Part shown: positions 57,843-64,000 of the stretch, piece by piece | Position numbering within the stretch: the stretch's first letter is position 1 | Layout: each line of letters begins with the position of its first letter | From: a virus | Length of the DNA stretch: 64,000 bases | IMG/VR virus record: IMGVR_UViG_3300033145_002224 | Span: 37,438 to 101,437 of that record | Reading direction: 5' to 3' (one strand) | The notes under the pieces: model-generated | Database searches by the model: none | Seen by the model: the letters and a program-made list of their open reading frames with translations, nothing else | Told to the model about the DNA's origin: nothing | Position numbers and translations under genes: made by a program

Positions 57843-58250
57843 ATGCCAGAATCAAACGAGCAAGCACAGGCAATCCAAAACCTGTTCAACTCAATGAACG
57901 CTCTTGACTTAAGAGTTTTCATCAAAAAAGCCACCGCTACTTCAGTCATCACCCAGCTAAACCAACAGATAGATATGCAAGCAGGTATGGACGAACAAAT
58001 CAAAATGAACATAAAAGCTATGTTCCAATCAATCGTAACCACCGCACTCAGCCCTAAAGCCCTCAGCCTTTCATTCTTCAACCAAGAAGCAGGCAAACGC
58101 CAATTCGTAGACAGACGAACAGAGGGTGTAGACTCTTCAAACCAACCACTTTGGATTTGGTCAGCAGGCAAACTCTTCAGGGACTTAAACACAACCGCCC
58201 CAGCCACACCAGCTCCTTCTTCAGCCCCAGCTCCAGTCGCATCAGCTTAA
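57843..58250 (+). CDS. 135-aa hypothetical protein
   Basis: 135 residues, helical N-terminal two thirds (QAIQNLFNSMNALDLRVFIK; IKMNIKAMFQSIVTTALSPK), then PLWIWSAGKLFRDL, and an Ala/Pro tail. Codon use is less A-biased than the genes that follow. It is followed by a clear terminator, so it is probably a single-gene unit. No known family. Confidence 0.6.
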   Translation: MPESNEQAQAIQNLFNSMNALDLRVFIKKATATSVITQLNQQIDMQAGMDEQIKMNIKAMFQSIVTTALSPKALSLSFFNQEAGKRQFVDRRTEGVDSSNQPLWIWSAGKLFRDLNTTAPATPAPSSAPAPVASA

Positions 58251-58280
58251 ATCCCCATACCAACGCAAATACGCAAACTA

Positions 58281-58309
58281 AGCACGGACGCATTGTTCGT
58301 GCTTTTTTT
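58281..58309 (+). terminator. rho-independent terminator
   Basis: AGCACGGA pairs with TTCGTGCT around CGCATTG, followed by seven T. It ends transcription of the 57843-58250 gene. Confidence 0.85.
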
Positions 58310-58364
58310 GTGGTCTAAACCTAACTATTAACACCTTTAAATAAACTATTTAGGATACAAATAT

Positions 58365-58619
58365 ATGAACATTTACAAAATAGAATTCTATAAAAACAAA
58401 ATACAAATATTAAAACAAATAACAACAATAGAAAGCATAAACGCCGTAGAAGCTGAACTAGACTTTAAAGAAATACACCCAAATAGAACAATAACAAATA
58501 TTGAAATACTAGAATCAAACACAGAGGGAGATTACTATTTTAACAAAGCCCACTTATCACACCCACCACCTCTAAACATACTAAAAAAACTAAATAAACA
58601 ACCATTATGCAATATATAA
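58365..58619 (+). CDS. 84-aa hypothetical protein
   Basis: 84 residues with a likely beta-alpha-beta start (MNIYKIEFYKNKIQILKQIT) and FKEIHPNRTITNIEIL. AGGA lies ~9 bases before the ATG. Its 3' end overlaps the next frame by 13 bp. It begins the A/C-rich run of genes that leads to the amidoligases. No known family. Confidence 0.55.
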   Translation: MNIYKIEFYKNKIQILKQITTIESINAVEAELDFKEIHPNRTITNIEILESNTEGDYYFNKAHLSHPPPLNILKKLNKQPLCNI

Positions 58620-58762
58620 AATACTATATATGGTACTTCTCACTCCTATCACTTAAACCACTCACAAATATGACACTCAATAAAATACACGAAACAGCAT
58701 ACGCACTATCACTAATGACCCCAAAACAAATCAAAGAACTATGGCATATTTGCCTTAAATAA
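58607..58762 (+). CDS. 51-aa hypothetical protein
   Basis: ATG 58607 to TAA 58762: MQYIKYYIWYFSLLSLKPLT, then MTPKQIKELWHICLK. The first half is hydrophobic and aromatic and the second half helical. It overlaps the previous gene by 13 bp and lies 53 bp before amidoligase 1. Function unknown. Confidence 0.5.
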   Translation: MQYIKYYIWYFSLLSLKPLTNMTLNKIHETAYALSLMTPKQIKELWHICLK

Positions 58763-58815
58763 ACAAAATAAAACTACATTTAAATAACTAACAAATAACA
58801 AAACAAACAAACTAT

Positions 58816-59889
58816 ATGAAAAAAATACATCATTATAGTGGAGTAACACTAGGTTGCGACCCAGAATTCTTCTTCTCACAAAACGGAAAAATAAAAGGAT
58901 CAGAGAAAATACTCCCCAAAGAAGGACTACACATACCATTTAGAGGAAAAACCAAAATAACAATAGACGGAGTACAAGCAGAATTAAACCCAACACCAAG
59001 CATATGTAGACAAAGCCTAGCATATACACTTGCAGCATGTTTCTATGAACTAAAAAAAGCAACAAAAAACGATAAAAAATTAGAATGCGATTTTTCACAA
59101 GGAATAAAAGTCCTACCAATAGAAATGAAAACACTTAGCAAAGAAGCCAAAGAATTAGGCTGTTCACCATCAAAAAATGCCTACTCAAAGAAAAACAAAA
59201 TATCATTTAAAGGAGCAGCAAAACAAATGTATCGCTCAGCCGGTGGACACATACATTTAGGTGCAGACCATAACAGCTCAATTCATTTAAAAAAAGCCAT
59301 AAAATCACCAGACCGACTAATTCCACTACTAGACATATTAGTAGGAAACACTTGTGTACTAATAGATAGAGACGAAAACAACATAAAAAGAAGAAAAACA
59401 TACGGAAAAGCAGGAGAATATAGAACACCAAAACACGGAATAGAATACAGAACACTATCAAACTTTTGGCTACAATCATATCCACTCATGTCATTTGTAA
59501 CGGGACTATCAAGAATGGCAACTATTATAGTCGCAAACAACGTTGACAAACAATTTACTAAAGCAACAAAAAAAGTATTAATCAAAAGAGCAATCAATAA
59601 TAATGACTACAAACTAGCACTAAAAAACTTCAAACAAATACAACCAATCATTGAAAAAATAAACCCAAACGCTTTAACCTACTTCCCACTAGCCAAAGAA
59701 AACATGAAAGATTTCCTATACTTTATTAAAAAAAGAAAAAACTACTGGTTTAAAGAAAATATACTAAAACACTGGATTAAATGTCACGAAGGATCACTAG
59801 GAGACGGCTGGGAAAGATTCCTAGAAAACACAGTAAACCCAGAAAGATTACTATATGAACGCACCCACCCATTTAAAGTAAACAACTAA
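58816..59889 (+). CDS. phiEco32-like amidoligase (COOH-NH2 ligase), copy 1
   Basis: 357 residues. Family hallmarks: LGCDPEFFF near the N-terminus (D15, E17), DGVQAELNP (51-59), RSAGGHIHLG (140-149) and EYRTPKHGIEYRTLSNFW (201-218). These are the metal/ATP-binding Glu and His sites of glutamine-synthetase-fold amidoligases. The enzyme is expected to join a carboxyl and an amine with ATP. No Shine-Dalgarno site. Neighbouring GGCT-like and GAT-II genes suggest it makes gamma-linked or peptide amides; substrate unknown. Confidence 0.85.
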   Translation: MKKIHHYSGVTLGCDPEFFFSQNGKIKGSEKILPKEGLHIPFRGKTKITIDGVQAELNPTPSICRQSLAYTLAACFYELKKATKNDKKLECDFSQGIKVLPIEMKTLSKEAKELGCSPSKNAYSKKNKISFKGAAKQMYRSAGGHIHLGADHNSSIHLKKAIKSPDRLIPLLDILVGNTCVLIDRDENNIKRRKTYGKAGEYRTPKHGIEYRTLSNFWLQSYPLMSFVTGLSRMATIIVANNVDKQFTKATKKVLIKRAINNNDYKLALKNFKQIQPIIEKINPNALTYFPLAKENMKDFLYFIKKRKNYWFKENILKHWIKCHEGSLGDGWERFLENTVNPERLLYERTHPFKVNN

Positions 59890-60075
59890 GAATATTATAA
59901 CCGTATAAAACATAATCACACATATTCACCCACACACTAAAAACAAAACACAATATACAAATATTAACAAGCCAACAAAGATAAAGGTCCGTTCCAGAGA
60001 TTACAGTTATCTCGTAAGAGAACCCCACCCAAATCTTCGGCCTATAATATAACTATATAGGAGCATACGTCTCCA
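59890..60075 (+). other. intergenic leader with small hairpins
   Basis: 186 bp without a gene. GAGAT-TACAGTT-ATCTC forms a small stem at ~60000, flanked by GTTC/GAAC, and AGGAG lies 12 bp before the next ATG. It may be a leader controlling the GGCT-like gene; no clear promoter is seen. Confidence 0.4.
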
Positions 60076-60552
60076 ATGTCAAATATTCTTAGTTACATTA
60101 AATTACTAACTTCAAATAATTTTACTAACAATAAACTACAAATATCCATGAAAAACACTAAAACACCACCCAAAAAAAAGACAATCAACAAACTTAACCT
60201 AAAATACATCGTTGCAGTCTACGGTTCACTTAAAAAGGGAAAATTCAATGACTTCAACAAAATATTCCCAAATAAAACAAAATTTCTAGGAAAAGACACA
60301 ATCATAGGACAACTATACCAAAAAAACAATATATCATACCCATTTCTAGGAAAAGGAAATAACAAAGTAAACGTAGAACTATATGAACTATCACTTGACG
60401 AATTCCTAATAACAAACAACATGGAATTAGGAGCCGGTTACGAACCAAAAATGTATAGAACACTAGAAAACAACATACAAACAATCACCTGGGAATTCAC
60501 ACGTCATGAACTAACCAAAGAACAGGGATTTAATAAAATAGATATATACTAA
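60076..60552 (+). CDS. gamma-glutamylcyclotransferase-like (AIG2/GGCT fold)
   Basis: 158 residues. VAVYGSLKKGKFNDF (46-60) is the substrate-binding YGSL loop of the family, and NNMELGAGYEPKMYR supplies the catalytic Glu (E117) with the usual YxR end. The first ~40 residues are a basic extension; a later ATG at residue 25 could be the start. Such enzymes act on gamma-glutamyl amines, releasing 5-oxoproline. Placed between two amidoligases, it may edit or recycle their gamma-linked products. Confidence 0.75.
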   Translation: MSNILSYIKLLTSNNFTNNKLQISMKNTKTPPKKKTINKLNLKYIVAVYGSLKKGKFNDFNKIFPNKTKFLGKDTIIGQLYQKNNISYPFLGKGNNKVNVELYELSLDEFLITNNMELGAGYEPKMYRTLENNIQTITWEFTRHELTKEQGFNKIDIY

Positions 60553-60556
60553 AAAT

Positions 60557-60874
60557 ATGTCACCAGCATTACATAAAAGAATATATAACGACACAAACAA
60601 CAACCCACACAACCAATACAACTCAGACGAAATATATATAATATGCCCAACATGCAAAAGACAATGCCACACACTAAATATGTCTGCTAAAGCCACAGTT
60701 GAAGGTTCATTTGACCCAAACACAGGATTTGACGTAATAGACGCCAACCACTACACACAAACAACCTTTGAATGTTTCTACTGTAACAACATAATTCCCC
60801 TAAAAGAAATACTAATACAACTAAACATAGATAAAGAACAATACAAACAAGGCTTTGCCCTATGTAAAACATAA
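60557..60874 (+). CDS. zinc-ribbon protein
   Basis: 105 residues. CPTCKRQC at ~31-38 and CFYC at ~73-76 form a zinc ribbon (CPxC...CxxC), separated by a beta region. The tail is helical. It starts 4 bp after the GGCT-like gene. Function unknown; could be an adaptor or substrate. Confidence 0.65.
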   Translation: MSPALHKRIYNDTNNNPHNQYNSDEIYIICPTCKRQCHTLNMSAKATVEGSFDPNTGFDVIDANHYTQTTFECFYCNNIIPLKEILIQLNIDKEQYKQGFALCKT

Positions 60875-60879
60875 AACAT

Positions 60880-61053
60880 ATGAAAAACCATACATGCAAC
60901 TGTCCAAAATGCGATCAAAACAAAAATAAAAAACAAGCACACATAACAACAGAAGAGGGTCGTTATAAAATAAATTGTACTGCTTGCGGATACACTGATT
61001 ATCTTAAAATAGCAAGTAAACACACACTTAAAGGTCAAACTACTATAATATAA
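60880..61053 (+). CDS. 57-aa zinc-ribbon protein
   Basis: ATG 60880 to TAA 61053. The product has CNCPKC at 6-11 and CTACG at 33-37, a two-knuckle zinc ribbon. Starts 5 bp after the previous stop, so it is part of the operon. Function unknown. Confidence 0.6.
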   Translation: MKNHTCNCPKCDQNKNKKQAHITTEEGRYKINCTACGYTDYLKIASKHTLKGQTTII

Positions 61054-61073
61054 CTTAATTAATAAACAAACAT

Positions 61074-61679
61074 ATGCCACGAACAATAACATGCCCAAAC
61101 TGCAACACAGAAATAGAACATGTTAACTACAATTGTCTAGTAAAAGAACACGGCCGATTTTACCCACCACAACAAAACGGAAACTACGGAGAACATGAAA
61201 CAACTGATTCAGGAGACTCATCAAACTTCTCATATGAATGTCCAGAATGTGAATACAAACTAGCAAATAACGATTCACAAATGATAAAACTATATAACGC
61301 TAACAACATAAATAACAAAAAACCAAAACAACCACCACCACTAAGACAAAATCAAAAACACATCAAAGATGCAGTACAACACAAAATAACAAATACAATA
61401 GAAGTAAACAACCCATATCCACCATCATTAATAGAAAAAGAACCACCCCTAAAAGCAAAGGCAGCAATAAATCCACACAACAAACTTACACCAGAAGAAC
61501 AAGATAAATTTAACAACACAATCATTACAATCTGTCCTGATTGCAATCACTATAATATAATTAACAAAACTGATATAAATCGTCCAATGCATCTTGGAAT
61601 CAAACCAATAATTAATTGCGTTAAATGTAATAAAGAATTCAACGCACTGGACTATTTACTAATCAAAAAAGAATACTAA
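61074..61679 (+). CDS. multi-zinc-ribbon protein
   Basis: 201 residues. Four knuckles in two ribbons: CPNC (7-10) with CPEC (~56-59), and CPDC (~155) with CVKC (~182). A Pro/Asn/Lys-rich linker (80-140) joins them. It lies 1 bp before amidoligase 2. Possibly a scaffold, DNA-binding protein or protein substrate; no enzymatic motif. Confidence 0.65.
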   Translation: MPRTITCPNCNTEIEHVNYNCLVKEHGRFYPPQQNGNYGEHETTDSGDSSNFSYECPECEYKLANNDSQMIKLYNANNINNKKPKQPPPLRQNQKHIKDAVQHKITNTIEVNNPYPPSLIEKEPPLKAKAAINPHNKLTPEEQDKFNNTIITICPDCNHYNIINKTDINRPMHLGIKPIINCVKCNKEFNALDYLLIKKEY

Positions 61680-61680
61680 T

Positions 61681-63237
61681 ATGCCTACAAAAAAGAAAAA
61701 AGAACCAAAAAAAGAATTCAACTTCAAAATAGGAGCAGACCCAGAATTCTTAATACTACTACACTCAACAAGACTACAAGCACAAACAATACTAAATATG
61801 ATATTTGAAGATACAACAGCAAAAGAATTCGGATACGACATAAAAGGAGGTAATATAGGCTGGGACGGCTCAGCCGGTACAGCTGAATTAAGACCAAAAC
61901 CAGAAAAATCACCACAACTAGTAGTAAACAATATCCACGCAATGTTGAAAGAATTCGTCTCAAGAGCAAACATATTTGAACTAACAACACTATCAAAGGG
62001 AGCACCAACAGGAGGACACATACACCTACAAAACATAAACAATAGACCAACACAACACATACATAACCAAGTTATGTCATTCTACTGGCCATTAATGCTA
62101 GGCGAAGATAAAATAAACCTATATGAAAGACTAGAAATAGGATATGGAAAAATTGAAGACTTTAAAGAAAAAAACAACAACAAAACATACGAACTAAGAG
62201 TACCCTCAGCAGAATGGCTAACAACTCCAAAAATAACAAACGCCACACTAGCATATCTGGCAACAATTTGGCATGAAATACACTTCAACCAAACAAATCT
62301 AAATAAATTCAAAGATATAATACACAATAACACCAAACAAGGAAATGCAATTCAAGAATTAGCACTAAGTGAATTCCAAAACATAACAAAATATATCATA
62401 ACCCAAATCAAACGAGCAATCAAAACATTTGAAATGTATCCAGCCTACAAAAAAGAAATAGACTATATAATGAACTACAAAAAAGTAATCCAAGACAAAA
62501 AAGACGTACAATACAACATGTTAAAAGGCTGGAAACTATACTCCCGCAAACAACCAAACAAACAAACCATATTAAAAACAAACACAAAACAAATTGAAAC
62601 ATCAAAAATAAACCTAGACACATTCTATAATATGATAGAAATACCATGCAACGACGATATGAACGTAAGCATGTACGCAGATACAATAAAAGATAAAATA
62701 TTCAATTTAGGCTGGAAACTCAATAACAACTACCACCTATTCGGCCTACGTAAAGGACTAAACAAATACATAGCAACAAACTTCAATATAGAATTCCTTA
62801 AAGGTTATAAATTAATAAACACTCTTGACGACTTTGACGTCATATATAGAATCATACGTAAAATGCTACACAAATGGAACCACAACCACTTACCAAAAAA
62901 TCCACAAGAAATAAACAAAATCACAAAAACAAAAGAAAACGAAAAAAACATAATCATAGGAATTCCATATGAAGATAGACAAAAAAGAATCACAAAAAAT
63001 CTTATTGAACTAATATACAATATAGAAAAAGAAACAAACAAAAAGAAAACAATAAACATACACAATCTAATAAATAACCAAATAAACGAAGATAAAAAAA
63101 CTAGTATAATATTAAAGGTCTATAAAAAATCAAAACCAACCAACGAGCAACCACAAACTCAAACAGCAACAATGACAGACAGAATATACGTATCACCACA
63201 AACGCCTAACAACCCACTATCATTCTCAAATGAATAA
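61681..63237 (+). CDS. phiEco32-like amidoligase (COOH-NH2 ligase), copy 2
   Basis: 518 residues. The catalytic half has IGADPEFLIL (17-26), GWDGSAGTAELRP (60-72), GGHIHL (111-116) and YELRVPSAEW (170-179), the same motif set as copy 1. The C-terminal ~250 residues are an added Lys/Asn-rich region with helices, absent from copy 1, which may recognise a particular substrate. The last ~30 residues are Thr/Gln-rich. The A/C-rich coding strand matches its neighbours. Confidence 0.85.
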   Translation: MPTKKKKEPKKEFNFKIGADPEFLILLHSTRLQAQTILNMIFEDTTAKEFGYDIKGGNIGWDGSAGTAELRPKPEKSPQLVVNNIHAMLKEFVSRANIFELTTLSKGAPTGGHIHLQNINNRPTQHIHNQVMSFYWPLMLGEDKINLYERLEIGYGKIEDFKEKNNNKTYELRVPSAEWLTTPKITNATLAYLATIWHEIHFNQTNLNKFKDIIHNNTKQGNAIQELALSEFQNITKYIITQIKRAIKTFEMYPAYKKEIDYIMNYKKVIQDKKDVQYNMLKGWKLYSRKQPNKQTILKTNTKQIETSKINLDTFYNMIEIPCNDDMNVSMYADTIKDKIFNLGWKLNNNYHLFGLRKGLNKYIATNFNIEFLKGYKLINTLDDFDVIYRIIRKMLHKWNHNHLPKNPQEINKITKTKENEKNIIIGIPYEDRQKRITKNLIELIYNIEKETNKKKTINIHNLINNQINEDKKTSIILKVYKKSKPTNEQPQTQTATMTDRIYVSPQTPNNPLSFSNE

Positions 63238-63258
63238 TAAATAAATAACAAAAAATAA

Positions 63259-64000
63259 ATGTGCGGAATAATATCCTACTTTAATATCAACGACAATAAA
63301 AACCAAATCAACAACGCTATTATTACACAATTCCAAGAACAACGCTCAAGAGGAACAGAGGGTTTTGGTATAATTATAATAAACCCAAAAACACTAAAAA
63401 TAAAACTACTTAGAGCAACACACGAAGCACAAGCAATATTCCACTTAATGACAAACCCAGCAAAAATGATAATGTTTCACCATAGAAATCCAACAAGCAG
63501 TATAAACAATATAAACCAAACACATCCAATATCAGTAAACAATGAAACATTAAAATACAAATATCTAGTATTACACAATGGAGTCATTATGAATAGCATA
63601 CAAAGACAACAAGTACATAACAACCTAAAATTCCTATATACAACATACTATAAAAACAAAAACAAAACATTAAACGCACCAAAATACAAATTCAACGATA
63701 GTGAAACATTAGCAATAGACCTAGCCAGATTTATAGAAAGAAAAACAAATAAAATCAAAGCATATGGAGCAGCAACATTTATAGTACTACAAATAAACAA
63801 AAAAACTAACACAGCAAAACAAATATTCTTCGGACAAAATGATAAAAACGCACTAAATATAGCAAAATCTAGAAACTTGATTAGATTAAGCTCAACCGGA
63901 CCAGGTAATAAAGTAAAAGAAAATATAATGTATCACTTTGATTTCAAAGACTTCATTATAAGAAAAAGAAAATGTATAATTGATAGCACAAACCCAAATA
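63259..64000 (+). CDS. class II glutamine amidotransferase (C-terminus cut by window edge)
   Basis: At least 247 residues. MCGIISYF gives the N-terminal nucleophile Cys2. RGTEGFG (31-37), HHRNPTS (74-80), HNGVI (106-110) and DSE (147-149) match the Ntn-type GAT-II active site and glutamine pocket. It would release ammonia from glutamine and pass it to a ligase. Directly follows amidoligase 2 with the same base composition. It is cut off, so a fused synthetase domain may lie beyond the window. Confidence 0.8.
   Translation, partial: MCGIISYFNINDNKNQINNAIITQFQEQRSRGTEGFGIIIINPKTLKIKLLRATHEAQAIFHLMTNPAKMIMFHHRNPTSSINNINQTHPISVNNETLKYKYLVLHNGVIMNSIQRQQVHNNLKFLYTTYYKNKNKTLNAPKYKFNDSETLAIDLARFIERKTNKIKAYGAATFIVLQINKKTNTAKQIFFGQNDKNALNIAKSRNLIRLSSTGPGNKVKENIMYHFDFKDFIIRKRKCIIDSTNPN

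Noticed and set aside
57797-58207. Minus-strand frame of 136 residues
   Set aside because: It is antisense to the 57843-58250 gene, which has a terminator on the plus strand and normal amino-acid composition.
1-64000. Recoded stop codons (alternative genetic code)
   Set aside because: TAA, TAG and TGA all end genes at sensible places, and long genes have no internal in-frame stops.
1-64000. Integrated prophage
   Set aside because: No integrase, repressor, attachment-site repeat or host flank is visible. A virulent or free phage contig fits better.

Overview
The window is a piece of a tailed double-stranded DNA phage (Caudoviricetes) genome, AT-rich and without rRNA or any host housekeeping block. 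The hallmark genes are small and large terminase, portal, an acidic scaffold, a major capsid protein of the SU10/phiEco32 (DUF5309) type, an adaptor and beta-propeller nozzle of podovirus style, tail fibres and a lysis cassette. Two GS-like amidoligases with a class II glutamine amidotransferase also point to the phiEco32 (Kuravirus-like) lineage. No polymerase, primase, integrase or repressor lies in the window, so it is only part of a larger genome. The host cannot be named from the sequence.

Layout. From 1 to about 55.8 kb every gene is on the minus strand and reads right to left. 49.8-55.8 kb holds small early-looking genes (HU-like protein, zinc ribbons, HNH proteins, DUF5320, tRNA-Trp, a calcineurin-like phosphoesterase) with sigma70-type promoters, DnaA-box-like sites and terminators. 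37.8-49.6 kb is the head module: a 1272-aa virion-type protein carrying an intein, TerS, TerL, portal, small proteins and scaffold. 34.7-37.8 kb is the capsid gene, split by two group I introns that each carry a LAGLIDADG gene; removing both restores one 430-aa frame. 30.7-33.2 kb has a LamG-like protein and a lysis-like cassette (XhlA-like, papain-like protease, holin-like). 21.4-30.6 kb is a tightly coupled glycan operon: glycosyltransferases, methyltransferases, a WbdD-like methyltransferase-kinase, a sulfotransferase and a cytidylyltransferase. 6-21 kb is the tail-fibre module, in which four genes carry long Thr-Ser-Ser-Ser linkers; an EamA transporter and a lipoate-ligase-like gene sit among them. 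1-6 kb encodes large ejection-type proteins, an M23 peptidase and an HNH-bearing protein.

From about 56.1 kb to the end the genes are on the plus strand, with a coding strand rich in A and C and poor in G. This arm holds small unknown proteins, then amidoligase 1, a gamma-glutamylcyclotransferase-like enzyme, three zinc-ribbon proteins, amidoligase 2 and a class II glutamine amidotransferase cut by the window edge. The set looks like a peptide-bond-forming (isopeptide or small-metabolite) modification system.

Regulation. Five copies of a minus-strand element, GGGTACTT-W-TGN-TATAAT (one copy TAAAAT), precede late genes. At two places a terminator hairpin lies just downstream of the element. 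Genes left of about 53 kb mostly have A/T-rich leaders with no Shine-Dalgarno sequence, whereas genes around 52.6-57.1 kb have clear GGAGG sites. Two threads stand out: Ser/Thr-linker fibres next to a complete-looking sugar operon, and the amidoligase cluster.
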